Of a stretch of 64,000 nt of DNA, positions 33,160 to 44,847 are shown piece by piece; the stretch's first letter is position 1; each line of letters opens with the position of its first letter. The translations under genes were made by a program, and so were the position numbers. Source of the DNA: Corythucha ciliata (lineage: Eukaryota; Arthropoda; Insecta; Hemiptera; Tingidae). The DNA is taken from positions 58,937,971 through 59,001,970 of the forward strand of contig CM075943.1 in assembly GCA_038030265.1 (NCBI GenBank), given 5' to 3'. The notes under the pieces were generated by a model, which was not told the DNA's origin, ran no database searches, and worked only from the letters and a program-made list of their open reading frames with translations.

Positions 33160-33720
33160 AGGAGGGGGGTGCGATTTCTCAAAACATGCTTTGAGGGTAA
33201 TTTGACAATTCGAGGGGCACAACTCCCAGTACAATCTTCCCAATATTAGGTTCCATCTTTAAATATTATTATGTTGTTCTTTTTTCCCTGGAGGGCCTAA
33301 TTTTCTGTTTTCAAAACTAACAAAAAATTATCGACGCACAAACACAATGTGCAACAAAAGGTCCAAACTTTGAAACCGAATCCTTTTTATTAGGTATACA
33401 TGCATGATACAAAAGATTTTTTGGATATAGTTAAGGAAAATCTCTACTGTACAACTCCCCCCCCCCCCTCTACTATGTCCCCTAAAATAAAAATTTTACA
33501 TAGAGTAGGTACATGTTGACTGGTACTACAATCATTCCTCTCACCCCCTTACCATTATTAACGTTCGGGGTTGGGCTATCCACCTTTTCTTTTTTGCGAT
33601 GGGCTAACCAAACAAAAAGGACGTTGTGTATGTGATGTTAAAATGAAACTTGAAAATGAATGTAATGAAACGAATTTCTTTTGTTTTGTTTCTTGCTAAA
33701 ACGTTAGTCTGATAAAAAGA
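33160..33720. repeat. dispersed repeat A, copy 1
   Basis: Matches 55842-56440 in the same orientation over about 570 bp at roughly 85-90% identity, with several indels. It contains TTTTTATTAGGTATACA and a C-run. No coding capacity or clear termini. Confidence 0.8.
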
Positions 33721-33929
33721 GTCCTATTGTTTTATTTGTGGGGAGCTATCGTGAAGGTCACGCGAATGCTGTTATTACGTCATCAGTCTATCTAGCCTAT
33801 TTCAAATGGGTCCCACAACCTTATAGTTTTAAAAATTATTTTAAACATGTAGGGCCTGATTTTATTTGAACGGATCGTGCTCTCATGAGTTTTGGTACCC
33901 AAGCTATCACAACAGCATGATTTTGGAAA

Positions 33930-34175
33930 ATGTGTTACTTCCTCGTTTCGCGGTTTCTTTTCAAAAAACAAAAATTTCGTGGGTTTGGAACCTTCAAGAG
34001 CCAAAACCCCCAAAGAAATTTCGCCGGGATTTATTTTATTTTTTTTTTTCAATTTTTTTCCATCCTAAAAGCGACTCCGTGGCGTTTTGCCACTCAAAAC
34101 CCATATTTCAAGGATTTGGCTCCTTCTAATTCCGCGAATTTGACGGTTTCAAAAACATGTTTCAAGCACTTGGCT
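33930..34175. repeat. gamma repeat segment
   Basis: A few units with CCAAAACCCC, GAAATTTCG and GGATTT words, in the same style as 30.8 and 50.6 kb. Confidence 0.5.
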
Positions 34176-34289
34176 CAACTATATTGAACAAATTAATTTA
34201 TAACGATGTGAAAATACCTCGTTGCGAACTTTGGAATTGCTCATACCGGCACTGATGGCCTACCTCAGGCGTGTGATGAAACAATAAAT

Positions 34290-35690
34290 TTAAACTATAA
34301 TCGGTTTTATTAGGCTTCATTAAACATTTGTTTATATCTTAAGCGTGAGCTATTGTTTATGCCTAACTGTAAATTTAACCGGAGCGGAAGGGGATCCAAG
34401 GAATGTGAGTGACCGGGGGACGATGAGTGTTCAAATGACCAATATTCGAACCTTCGTGAAGGATTTGACCAACCAAACCTTGCGGAAGCACTTGATAAAC
34501 CAAAGGATGGTGATCTTGTCTCTCAAGAAACTGGTTGCTCTGATAAACAACAGGAGGCTTCGTAGGTTGATATATGCCAACACCTACAACAAATCATAAT
34601 TTACACAAATAACTGTTATGCGTACATTCATTGATGTTAAATTAAGGACTGTCTCGACAAAACAAGTCGAGGAATCACCAACTGCGAGCCAACTCCTGTG
34701 ATTTGTGAATGACCGGAGGATGATAAGGATACGAATGATGAATATTGGAAGCTTGATAACGCAGTAGTTTGAGAGTTGAGGGGTGAATAACTTTAATAAA
34801 TTCAATATTCGAACCTGGGTGAAGGATTTGACCAACCACATCTCGCGGAAGCATTTGATTATCCCAAGACTGGTGGTGGTGGTCTTGTCTCTCAATAAAC
34901 CGGTTGCTCTGATAACCAACAGGAGGGGGAGGAGGTGGATGTCTGCCATCACCTACAACAAATTATAATTTACACAAATAACTGTTATGCGTACATTCAT
35001 TGAAGTTAAATTAAGGACTGTTCCGACAAAAAAAGTCGAGGAATCACCAACTGCGAGCCAAGTCCTGTGACTTGTGAGTGACCGGAGGATGATAAGGATA
35101 CGAATGATGAATATTGGAAGCTTGATAATGCAGTGGTTTAAGAGTTGAGGGGTGAATAACTTTAATAAATTCAATATTCGAACCTGGGTGAAGGATTTGA
35201 CCAACTATATCTCCCGGAAGCACTTGATAATCCAAGGCTGGTGGTGGTGGTCTTGTCTCTCAAGAAACCGGTTGCTCTGATAATTAACAGGAGGGGGAGG
35301 AGGGGGATGTTGGCCATCACCTACAACAAATTATAATTCACACAAATAACTGTTACGTGTACATTAATTGATGCTCAATAAAGGCTGTCCCGACAAAACA
35401 AGTCGAGGAACCACCAACTGCGAGCGATGGAGGGGCATTGTCACGTTCATATAAATTGTATTATAATGACTCACCTCTGAGAAGAATGTACCCCGGTGGG
35501 TGGTTTAATCCAAGTGCAAGAGGGCTCGCAATAGCCAAAACGAGGCAAATTAAATGCAACATAACTTTAGCTGGATCCTGGAAAAAGCGTACGGCATAGG
35601 AGCTAGCTAATGTTAAACAAATAATAAAGTCTTACAGCTAGTCACTCACCTATTCTTCTTCACCAACTTTTGAATAACACGGCACTCAAA
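34290..35690 (-). CDS. small secreted His/Pro-rich protein gene (paralogue 1)
   Basis: Minus-strand host-type gene. A 5'UTR exon ends at 35650. Intron 1 is 35649-35578 (GTGAGT...TTTCCAG, 72 bp). Exon 2 has the ATG at 35562 and encodes MLHLICLVLAIASPLALG, a clear signal peptide. It ends in phase 1 at 35475 before GTGAGT. Three tandem 3' exon units follow, each after TTTGTTGTAG: A (35320-35044), B (34952-34675) and C (34583-34375). C completes a frame ending in a stop at 34375 and is followed by a poly(A) signal near 34305-34311. Splicing exon 2 to C gives about 98 residues with HHP, RPP and GSNIGHLN motifs shared with paralogue 2. Units A and B stop after ...ARSW, and A also has a 1-nt deletion, so they may be alternative terminal exons or decayed copies. 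No known family is recognised. Confidence 0.7.
34375..35440 (-). repeat. tandem exon duplication, 368-bp units
   Basis: Units start at 35320, 34952 and 34583 (spacing 368 and 369). Each has the acceptor TTTGTTGTAG, a phase-1 coding start (G|GT), a Pro run, a DHHH run and the GSNIE segment. The tail of a fourth unit survives at about 35390-35435, inside the intron before unit A. Confidence 0.85.
35578..35649 (-). other. 5'UTR intron of paralogue 1
   Basis: GTGAGTGACTAGC ... GCTTTTTCCAG, 72 bp. The same intron position, with recognisable sequence, is present in paralogues 2 and 3. Confidence 0.75.
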
Positions 35691-35706
35691 CCGCGTTATA
35701 AATAGG
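35665..35706 (-). promoter_or_regulatory. TATA promoter of paralogue 1
   Basis: CTATTTATAA on the minus strand (35705-35696), followed by GAGTGCCGTGTTATTCA, which is conserved in paralogue 2. Homology with the regions upstream of paralogues 2 and 3 continues for about 200 bp (ACCGACATCGT; AACACGGYGGCCTCCCTTCC). Confidence 0.6.
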
Positions 35707-36254
35707 TGTTTCCTCCTTTCCTCTTCTCCATTTTCATGGTTAAAACTATAAAATGTCGGTTGATTTATGAGCCCCACGCATCACTAACGTTGAAATTTTC
35801 AATACCGACATCGTAAACCCCTAACACTAATCCAGCCGTAATTTTATATTTGAATTCGTAACGTTTTTTGATTTGAAATTACTATTACTTCATATTTCAG
35901 AGCTGTAAACACGGTGGCCTCCCTTCCCAGCCTAAAACCGATCGTGGCAGCGCGGAACGAACCTCAAATTCGGTGTACCATGAAATTCCAGATTCTTAGT
36001 TTTATTTCGAGTACTCTCGAGAGCTTAACTTGCCAATCTAAACGGGCCAGAGAGTTCTCCCCCTCGGCCGCCTGCCCTCGTATCTCAGAGAGCTCAACTC
36101 TCGAGACTTACTCTCAGAGTGTCATTGTGACCCCGAGGTCCGACGTTTGCCCCTCTTTGGGGTTACCTTTTCGTTTAGTTCGTTGAGATCGGAGAGTCCA
36201 GGCGTTTTCAGGATTGAAAGAGTTCCAAGTACAGTTATTAGGGAGTTATTGCAT

Positions 36255-36495
36255 AACCGTCTGACGGTTATGTGACGTCATAATGAGCGTAAAGTTCAAA
36301 TTTTTAGTTTAAGCTGTTATCACAAACGTTTAAAGACCAGTAAGAGAAGGTGTTATATTAGTTTATTTGAAGCAATTAATGTGTATCTATGTCCTACCAT
36401 GTGTTCATATTTTAGCGCAACTATTTTTCCACCGACACAAACGGCTACGCTTATGTTGACGTCACATAACCCTAAACATTAAGCGTCAGACGGTT
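36255..36495. mobile_element. 241-bp MITE-like inverted-repeat element
   Basis: Ends AACCGTCTGACG (36255-36266) and CGTCAGACGGTT (36484-36495). A second inverted block, TTATGTGACGTCA, lies inside, facing TGACGTCACATAA near 36455-36470. No coding sequence. The target duplication is unclear; TA is possible. Confidence 0.75.
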
Positions 36496-36519
36496 TAGCG
36501 ATGTTATCCTCTTTTAACC

Positions 36520-37110
36520 ATGGATTAGATATTTTCTCAATTTTAGTCGAAAAACCGCGATGCTCATTTTTTACATTTTGGCCGCGAATTAGCACGTTTC
36601 AATGAATTTCGTCCGCGCATCAAAGCTCATTCTCTATTTTGACTGCTTAATTTAGCCACGAATCAGCAGTTTTTAAACTATCAGCCATGAATTAGCGGGT
36701 TGTCTGAATTTATGCCGAGTTCACCTCTGTAAACCGAAATTGGCGCTTTTACACAAATACAGTCGCGAATTAACGGTTTCTATGCCAACTTTAGCCGCAA
36801 AGTAGTCGTCATAATAAACAGCTAATTTGCTTTATTTCTTATTCAAACAGTTAGCCATGAAATGCATTCAAAAACCATGAATCATCAAATATTACTTGCG
36901 CTTTTTCTCCATTTCAGCCGCGAATTACCTTTTTGCTTATTACTTTTACTATTATTGTCATGAATTAGCGCCGTTTCTGAATTCTGACCAAATTTTCCTC
37001 CCGAAACAGCGAATTTGCGTGTTTTACTTCTAGCCGCGACATTTGTGCTTTTCCTCAATTTTATCAGCGAGTTAGTTTCTTGTCTAGCAACGTCAAATAT
37101 CAATCTCACG
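36520..37110 (+). repeat. alpha degenerate tandem repeat array
   Basis: Forward-sense alpha units (CGCGAATTAGC, TTTTTCTC, ATTTTAGCC), about 30 bp each, heavily diverged. Confidence 0.7.
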
Positions 37111-37125
37111 GGGTTTTCCCATCCA

Positions 37126-37252
37126 GGGGCCCTAGTTAGAGTTGTCGGGAAATAATCCCGTAAGCGGTATCCAACGACGCTTCATCAGAAATAGTATTAT
37201 CTCGCCATAGCAACCACCTCACGTGTTTCCCGACAACTTCGAATAAGGCCCC
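37126..37252. mobile_element. 127-bp MITE with GGGGCC ends
   Basis: The ends form an inverted repeat of about 27 bp (GGGGCCCTAGTT... and its complement ending AAGGCCCC), including a perfect GTTGTCGGGAAA/TTTCCCGACAAC pair. GGGGCC termini suggest a PIF/Harbinger-type relative, but no clear 3-bp target duplication is seen. Confidence 0.7.
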
Positions 37253-37640
37253 AGAAGGCCCAGTTTAGTGGATTTCGCTGTTTTGAAGGACAAATGTCAT
37301 GCATTTGGCTCATTAACATAACGAATTTTGACCGTTTAAGTTGTACACCATGCCGAGGTAGGGGCTCCCTATCAGAGGGGGGCCATGAAAAACTTATAAA
37401 TGGAGAAATGAGGATTTTTAGAATTTATGTTCATGGTTGTAGGTATAGGCAAGTGAAAAAGAGTCTTGGTATACATTTGGACGGCGATTTGGCTCCTTTC
37501 AACGAAGATGGTCAGCCCATCCAGCAGAATATGAACGTTACCTCTGCGGAACTCCTTAAGATGTGGCCAGTACCTAGACCTTTTTGCAGGCCTTTACCTG
37601 GCCTGTACCCCATCTTTGGCCCGGATACCGCAACAGAGTC
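37253..37640. other. no gene supported
   Basis: Starts with one gamma-like unit (GGATTTCGCTGTTTTGAAGG, then GGCTCA). A plus-strand frame of 124 codons at 37294-37668 has no recognisable motif, and its end overlaps the 3' region of the minus-strand LINE. Confidence 0.35.
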
Positions 37641-39715
37641 GGTCCCATCGCTCAGCTCAACCCGTTAGCCACGGCTGTTGGCCAGCCAGCCGCGCCCGAG
37701 AGAGACCACGCGGAGGTGGGTCTTTTGAGCTGAGGATGCTGGCTTCCGCCATGGACCGAAACCGGACAGGGAAGAGAACCCTGCCCGGGTTGCCCGAGTA
37801 GGGAACCCTACTCAAGCATGGCCGGTCCCAGCCCTCTTCGCTCCAGCCAGGAGCGGGAGAAGGCCAGGAGGCGGCCATACGCCCGCCAGTCTCGGACAAG
37901 AGCCGAGTCTTCCGGTGGGCCTCCACTCCCCCATGTCGCCCGCCGCAGATCCCCGTGGAGGCTGCAGCGACGAAGCACATGGTCGGCGGTCTCCTCCTCG
38001 ACACCACAAGGGCATGTTGGAGAGTCCCGCCGCCGGAAGAACCACAACTTGGCGTTAAACGAGCCGTGTCCAGTCAGGATTTGCACGGCAGCGTGCTCAA
38101 GGGTGAACCACTTGGCCGCTGCCAGTCTCGTCCGAACGTCGGGCACGAACCCGAATGTACGCCTACCCGTTGAACTGTAAGTCCAACGCGCCTGCCAAGC
38201 CTCAACGACTAGGTCGTCAAGGAGGCGGAGGCCCCATGCGGCCCCCCACTCCTCGGCCAAGAGACCGAGGCGCTCTGCCCAATCTTCACGGCACCTTACC
38301 CAGTCCAAGTTTCCCTGAACCAGGCGGCGCCCGTGAACCCATGCGTCGAGCAGGAGGTCCGCAGGAGGTATCCCCGCCAGCACCTGAAGCGCGTCGGAAC
38401 TGACAGTCCGGTACGCCATGGTCACCCTTACCAAGGCCTGCCGCTGCAAGCTGAGGACCTTCGCCCTCTGAGCTTTCGTGGGCCGGTGCCACCACCACGT
38501 TGCACCGTACAGCAGGGTAGGTTCAAATACCTCCCTGAAGTAACGAGCTCGGCAGTGGAAGTTCGTGCCCCATACGTTTCCCCCCACCGACCTAAAGAGG
38601 GCAAAGGTCCTCTCTAGCTTCCCCGCAACCGTCTCTAGCTGCGGGGCCGCTGTCCTCCCCGGCTTAATCTCGACCCCTAGGTAGCGGCCCTGCCGTTCCC
38701 CCACAAGGCGTGATCCCCGATAGCGCAACACCAGGGGGCTACCCTGCGAGAGACGACCCCGCATTAGGACCATTTGGGTCTTCGGCACAGCGAGAGCCAG
38801 TTTGACCGCCCCGCACCATTCGTCCACGACCCGCAACAGCCGATCGATCTCCCGACCGGCCTCGTCCCGGGAGCGCGCCGCGACAACAACCGCAAGGTCG
38901 TCCACGTACGCCACTCCCTCGAAACCCTCCCCCTGCAAAAGCCACAAAAGGGCGGCAAAGAGAAGGTTCCACAAAGCAGCCGAGAGAACCGACCCCTGCG
39001 GGCAACCTCTGGTGAGAGGTTCCCGCACCTCCTCACTACCGTAGCGGAGCCGCACCTCCCTCGACTCGGAGTACGAGGCGATCACTCTAAAGATGTCGTT
39101 TGGGACACCAGCATCTCGCAGCGCCATCAAGACCCCCGGCCACGACACTGAGTCGAAGGCCCCCTGCACATCCAGCAGGACCGCCACCTTGTACTTCCCG
39201 TAGGGGGCATCGACGAGGGACTGCACCGCGTCCAGTGCCGCGTCGTCGAGCCCCCTCTTACCCCCCCCCCAAACTGGCGCGGATGGAGTGCCTCCTTGAT
39301 GAAGGGCTCCAACCGGCCAAGGAGGAGCCGCTCCAGGACCTTGCTCTCGCAAGGCAAGAGGCTAATCGGCCTATAGCTACCGGGAGACGCCGGGTCACGG
39401 TCGGGCGACTTCAGAAGAAGTATCACAGAAGTATCTTCAGAAGAAGTACCCCGCCACAAGACATCGATTGTAGAGCCCCAAAAAAGACTCCACCTCCGAG
39501 TCCGGGAGATGCTTAAGCATCTCAGGGCACACCCCGGTGAACCCCGGAGCCCTGCCCGACGCCAATCCACCAAGGGCGTCCCGAAGCTCCTCCTCCGTGA
39601 AGAGCTCACTGCCTGCCGTTTGTGGGACCACTGCCGCTTCCGCTCTGGATTCGCGGTCCGCGGCGATATGAACGTTACCGGAGCTCAGCAAATGGTAGGA
39701 CTCAGCAGCCAAGAA
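37640..39715 (-). pseudogene. R1-clade LINE: RT and zinc knuckle
   Basis: A minus-strand ORF2 fragment. The 5' part (39712-39280) gives AGSELFTEEELRDALGGLASGRAPG, SYRPISLLP and HPRQFGGG. A frame break in the C10 run near 39262-39272 leads to a 500-codon frame (39352-37808) with LLDVQGAFDSVSWPGVL, GCPQGSVLS and the active site YVDD at 38897-38908. A long thumb follows, then the CCHC knuckle CPCGVEEETADHVLRRC (near 38010-37960). The base composition is clearly more GC-rich than its surroundings. The endonuclease and ORF1 are missing. The catalytic part is still open, so this copy is younger than the other LINEs in the window. Confidence 0.92.
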
Positions 39716-39739
39716 AAGCGCTATTCTGAAAGCTATATT

Positions 39740-40860
39740 TCACTGCTGAAATTGAGAAAAGCTCTGATTCGCGCCATCCGGACGCCTTAAATAGACGCCT
39801 TAAAATAGAGAAAACATTCTGAGCCCCAGTCTCAGAGTAGGACCGTAGGCGGCTCAAATTGAAAAGGCACACTAATGTTCTGTTCTTATAGGTAAAAGTA
39901 AGTGCTCATATTCGTACCTAAAAAACTCCAAAAAAGCGCTGATTCGCGTTTTTTTTTTTAACGTCCAGATCAAAATTGATTTTTTAAAAAAAAGCCACTG
40001 ATACGCGGTGTATGTAGGCCATTATAGAAGTAAAATTTAGAAAAAAAACCTAAAGTGCTGATCCTTGGCCAAGTCCAGGACTAATATTAAGAAAAACCTC
40101 CAAATACATAGTTGAAAAAGAAAAAAAATTGGGGGGCAAAAATTGAGAAATGCGCTGATTCGGGGAGGAAATTGAGAGAAATCGCTAATTCACGGGAGAA
40201 AAACTATACTTCACAATGAAAAGTAATAAAATTGATAACAAAATCTCAGGTTTGAGGTGTCTAGAGGGCAATGTACTTGTAAAATTTAGAACAAAAACCC
40301 TATTGTGCTGTTTTCAGGCCAAGGCCAAAGGGTGAAATTGAGAATTAGGTCTAATTGTTGGCTAAAAAGGGGGGGGTGGACGTTGCCTAAAATGGATAGA
40401 AACCCTAATTTGGGGAGAAAATTAAGAAAAGTAGCTAATTCACGGAACAAAAGCGCTTTTTCTCAGTCAAAATTGATAAAAACTTGCACCTGTGATAATT
40501 TTATTTCTGGGCTAAAATTAAGAAAAATAGCTCTTACGATTGAGAAAAATTGGTAAAGCATGGTAGTCTTCTCAGTAAGTCAACTTCGTGATTAAAATTT
40601 AGCAAAAGCGCGATGATTCATGGCTAAAAGTAAAAGAAAAAAAACGCTAATTCCCTGTGATAGTGTTAGAAAAACGCTGATTTGTGGTTGTGGCTAACAT
40701 TGATAAAAGACCAAATTCACGGTTTCTTAAGGCAATATCCTGACTAAAATTGAGAAAAAGCACTAATTCCTGGCTAAAGTAGGAAAAAATTGCTAGTTCA
40801 CGGCTAAAATTTAGAAAACGGTATGAAATTGCCAAAAAAGAAAGGCTAATTGGCCGCTAA
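39740..40860 (-). repeat. alpha degenerate tandem repeat array (reverse sense)
   Basis: Units read as GGCTAAAATTGAGAAAAAGC and GCTAATTCGCG. About 35 eroded units lie between two R1 LINEs. Confidence 0.75.
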
Positions 40861-40869
40861 AATGACCCA

Positions 40870-42950
40870 TGGGGGCTCCCCTACCAAATCTGGTAGCGGG
40901 AGACAAACACAGAAGTTATCGCTACATGCATTGAAAATGATGCCAACGTTGACACAGCCTCAGCTGCTTCAAACACTCGCTACCTCTTGCAGCAGCTATT
41001 CCAAACTGACGAAACGTCCTTGGGCTTACCGTGTGACGCTGAAGTACGCCAGTCAGTGCTTGCTCCCCTTGACACACCCTTACACCTGGACGGATGAACA
41101 AGTAGCTATTGCATTGCAAGGATCAGCCACGTTCAAGGCCCCAGGCCCTTCTGGCATTCAAGGGGAGCACGTCCGTAGCGCTACCCTCAGCAGACATTGT
41201 GTTGATATGCTAACGAACATATTTAACCGGTGTTTGCATCTAGGATGCTTCCCTGTCGCGTGGAAGAGCTGCCGATACAGGACAGGTCACTGCCAGGCTC
41301 GTACCATCCTATAAGCATAATGTCAACTGAGGCTGAAGTTTTCGAGAAGCTTATCCTAACTGCATTGCAGCCATTCCTCGAAGCTAGGGCGCACCCATCA
41401 CAGTATGGTGGCATGCCCGGGTGCTCGACAGCACACGTCCTAAACCGGCTCAGGGAGGAACTAGCGACGCCTTCGCAAGATACTACTGTGGTTCTCTTCT
41501 TGGACATCTCAGGAGCATTTAACGAGCTATGGCAGCCGGCTATCCTAGCTGCCCTGCGCGAAACGAGAATCCCATCCAACTTGTACCCTCCTTTGTAGCT
41601 ACTTCACTGGCGAAACTGCATACTGCAATGGCGTAATCTACCCTATCACCACAGGATGTCTCCAAGGAGCGGTCTCGCCTGCGCCTTTTGGGCTTTAACT
41701 TTCAGTGAACTACTCCGACGCCTCACGAATCTTAATTTCCAAACAGTCACATATGTGGATGACTTGGACATCATCACTAGAGCCACCGATAATGATCACC
41801 TCTGTGACCGTGTCTTTGAAGCCTTGAAGTGCGTAGAACAATGGTGTGATTCAACGCGCCTGCGTCTCGCAATCTCCAAAACATAAACATTCGTCGCTCA
41901 GGGCCGAATACGCACTAACCACATTTTACTTCGAGACAGAAGAACTCTCCCCCTGACCAAAAAGTCAGTTTACCTTGGCGTAATCCTAGACCGCCGTTTC
42001 ACACCGTTGCCACATCTTCAACTGTTACGGGAGCGAGTTCTACCGCTTCGTCGTTTCCTTCGTGGACTTTCCCGCCCAGGATGGGGGGCATCTCTACCCT
42101 CAAGACTCGTTTATTACCAGCAGGTACTGGTTCCACGCATCCTCTATGGGTGAATTGCATGGTGGCCCCGTGCTAGTCAGCGTGCTAGAAACAAGATTCT
42201 CACGATCCAGCGTCTGATACTACTGCAGGTGCTTAAAGCATACGCTACCACAGCGCATGTTATATCTAGCGTCCCCCCAATAGACCTTGTTCTCGATGAG
42301 AGCCTTGCAATCCAACTTAAACGCCTGAATTCGGATCTTCCACGGCCAGACTGGATTATGGCAGTTCCCGATGAGGAGGATTTTACCTCGTACCGTCGGG
42401 CTGTAAGGCGTGCCTTGATAGCACAGTGGCAACAATGTGATGAGACCAAAACAACACCGGGCGTCATCTACATAACATTATTCCCTGATTCAGCAGCGCA
42501 AGCGTATGCCTCACCTACGCCTACTATCCTACCCTACGATCCAGCTCCTCACTGGACATGGTAGCTTTAACGGCAAACTCCACTTCTATCGGAGAAGAGA
42601 CTCGCCGGATTGCCCATGTGGCCACCGAGAGGAGACCGCAGTCCATGTCCTCTGGAGCTGTCCAAGTTACACGGATCTCCGCGTCATTTGGAACCAACCT
42701 CAATTACCACACCATTTAATTAACTCTCGAACAGCTGTTTTGAGGTTTAAACGGATTTCCTAGTGGATGGTACCATGGCCCACACTAATGTCCCGCTTGC
42801 ATCAATTTCCTGATTCGGCCTTATATGCCAAGTTGGATTGGTGTTGCGGGGTAAACCACGAGCAATCTCTGATCCCTCTGACCCCGCTGATATCCTTCTT
42901 ACCTCCCCGTCACATCCGTCCCAATCCCCTACACACGGGGTTGGTCCAAT
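40870..42950 (+). pseudogene. R1-clade LINE: RT and zinc knuckle
   Basis: Plus-strand ORF2 fragment in five or more frames. Blocks: WTDEQVAIALQGSATFKAPGP (near 41085), SYHPISIMS (near 41305), HPSQYGGMPGCSTAHV (near 41393), FLDISGAFNELW (near 41500), active site YVDD at 41752-41763, VYLGVILD (near 41970) and the knuckle DCPCGHREETAVHVLWSC (near 42607-42660). The knuckle context LTGHGSFNGKL closely matches the minus-strand copy at 38 kb (LTGHGSFNAKL), so both belong to related R1/TRAS-like families. Stop codons and frameshifts inactivate it. Confidence 0.9.
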
Positions 42951-43148
42951 AAATTGAATTTATAACAGTATGGAACTATATATCTCCTTGCGAACTTTGG
43001 ATTTGCTCATTCTTTATTCTGATACTCCCGTGTTAAGACGTAAAACGAAACAAGAAGCTAGGACAAAAGACGGTTTTATTTGATTTCATTCAACATTTTT
43101 ATATCTTGAGCCTGAGCTATGGTTCATCCTTAACCGTGAATTTTACAA

Positions 43149-43547
43149 TTAAAAAAAGAAGCGTGGACGGCGAAACCAGCTAGCACGGGACATGACCAGG
43201 TTTCCATGATGCGGTGGTTTGTGAGTTGTGAGGTCAATATTATTAAGAAATTCAATATTCGAACCTCGGTGATCGACTGGACCATTCAAATCTTGGTGAT
43301 GCACTTGATTATCCAAACTTTGGGGGTGAATACGATTACTCGTATACAAGGGACCGCGAACCAGATGAGGCGGCGGCTTGGAAGTTGGAGTGTGATAAAT
43401 ATTCAAATAATCGATATTGGAATCTCGGCGGACTGGACCATCCAAAATTTGTCCAAACGACTCACCTCTGTGGTGAATGATATCCAAAGGATGCGACAGT
43501 GCAAGTGGGCTCGCAAAAGCCAAAACGAGACAAATTGGAGACAACAT
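43149..43547 (-). CDS. small secreted His/Pro-rich protein (paralogue 2)
   Basis: The ATG at 43547 is preceded by AGCCAAAGTT, the same context as in paralogue 1. It encodes 132 residues. MLSPICLVLAFASPLALS is a signal peptide with predicted cleavage before HPLD, followed by a mature region rich in His, Pro, Asn and Asp with two imperfect repeats (VRRDSNIDYLN and DHRGSNIEFLNN). It ends in RPRFFF. The AGAG|GTGAGT used as a splice donor in paralogue 1 is present but reads through in frame here. The 5'UTR intron is 43652-43563. The 3'UTR shares TATATCTTGAGCCTGAGC-like sequence and a poly(A) signal (near 43073-43080) with paralogue 1. No domain is recognised. The mature part could act outside the cell as a structural, antimicrobial or effector peptide, which is inference only. 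Confidence 0.75.
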   Translation of the reverse strand: MLSPICLVLAFASPLALSHPLDIIHHRGESFGQILDGPVRRDSNIDYLNIYHTPTSKPPPHLVRGPLYTSNRIHPQSLDNQVHHQDLNGPVDHRGSNIEFLNNIDLTTHKPPHHGNLVMSRASWFRRPRFFF

Positions 43548-43562
43548 AACTTTGGCTCGAAC

Positions 43563-43652
43563 CTGAAAGAAAATTAAAATAAAACAACAGTAGGGAGCTA
43601 AAGAGCTATCCAATTGTTGATCATCAAATAAAGTCTTAAGTTTGTTACTCGC
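43563..43652 (-). other. 5'UTR intron of paralogue 2 with GC donor
   Basis: AAG|GCGAGT ... TTTCTTTCAG, 90 bp. Aligned with the GTGAGT donor of paralogue 1, so either a GC-AG intron or a damaged donor. Confidence 0.6.
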
Positions 43653-43969
43653 CTTTTCTTCTAATCCAACATGAATGACACGGCACTCTAACCACGCTTG
43701 TTTTTTCTTCATTTAATAAAGCTATGATCTGTCTCTTAATTTATGAGCCGTATACGCTCTAAAGTTTACATTTTCAATACCGACATCGTAAACTCCTTCA
43801 CAATTTATTTCAGTCATGAAGATTTTTTGTAACTACCATTCGCAAGGTTTTTATACTTTTTCCAGAGTTATAAACACGGCGGCCTCCCTTCCAAGTCTAT
43901 ACAACTGACCGCTACAGCACGGAAAGAGTCCAAAAAACTGTGACGAATAGCGGCAGAATTGCAACATTT

Positions 43970-44180
43970 TGAGCGGAACATCCGCCGAATTGAAAAGTTT
44001 CAGAACAAAAATAGTGGAAGCCGCAAAATTCCTTCATAGAAACCGAGATTTCTTAATTTGAGCCTCAGTTGAGCAATTCCAGCGCCGGTCTAGGTAATTT
44101 TAGAATCAAATTTTTTGGGACCTGGCACGTAAAAACTGGATTTTGCGAGATTGGCTCATTCAAATAACTAATTTGAAATG
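43970..44180. repeat. gamma repeat segment
   Basis: A few units of the GCCGAATTGAAAAG/CCGCAAAATTC type. A single Harbinger-like end, GGGCCTATTCTCTAACTC, lies at 44248-44265. Confidence 0.45.
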
Positions 44181-44847
44181 AATGAAAAATGGGTCATTTT
44201 TAAAAAATCGTTTCGTATAGTTTCAGGTATTTCGAACCCCTAGAGGGGGGCCTATTCTCTAACTCCGAAGCAGGGATGTGCCGCGTAATTTACACCAATT
44301 CTTTACAGCATTGTTTTACGCGTAAACAATGGCGTAACTTAAAGTGCCTTTGTTTACTGTTAAACATATTCGTGTAAACAATGTGAAGACTGGACTTTCA
44401 GTATTTCAGTGGAAGCTCGTGGCCTCTTGATCATGTAGGGCATGTTTAGGGCATATCTGATTATCAAATATGGGCGAAAGAAAAAAACATAGTAAATGAC
44501 GATTTCGTAATTCACGATTTCGCTGTTTCAAAAAACGCAGAATAACTTTGGGGGGAAGTGCCTGTACTAATTCGCCACTGATAGTTGACCAAGAACACAA
44601 GAGCAAAATAGGTGTATCGCACGAGAAAGAGCTGCTTGGGCTTCATAAGCGTGCAAGTTTACTGAAAGGAGAGGATTTTACAACCCCTCCCCCCATTGAG
44701 TACTTCGTAAAATGGTATATTCGCCTAATTTACAAATCAAGGTAGTCAAATCACGAATTTTTAGGTACTTTCTACTGATTGGGGGAAAAAAGAAAAAAAA
44801 AAAACTAGAAGTATACAAAAACTGCAGACCTGAAAGACCAATCAAAC
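44181..44847. other. no gene; one palindrome
   Basis: Contains ATTGTTTTACGCGTAAACAAT (44310-44331), an imperfect palindrome. Short frames have no motif. Confidence 0.4.

Noticed and set aside
34440..34460. tRNA-like GGTTCGAAT box B signals in the 34-35 kb and 43 kb genes
   Set aside because: The word falls in the GSNI codons of the secreted-protein exons. No box A or cloverleaf surrounds it.
37294..37668. 124-codon plus-strand gene
   Set aside because: No recognisable motif, begins in a gamma-like repeat, and its end overlaps the 3' region of the minus-strand R1 LINE.
38774..39516. Plus-strand frames of 80-138 codons
   Set aside because: Antisense to the well-supported R1 reverse transcriptase, in a GC-rich stretch where stop codons are scarce in all frames.
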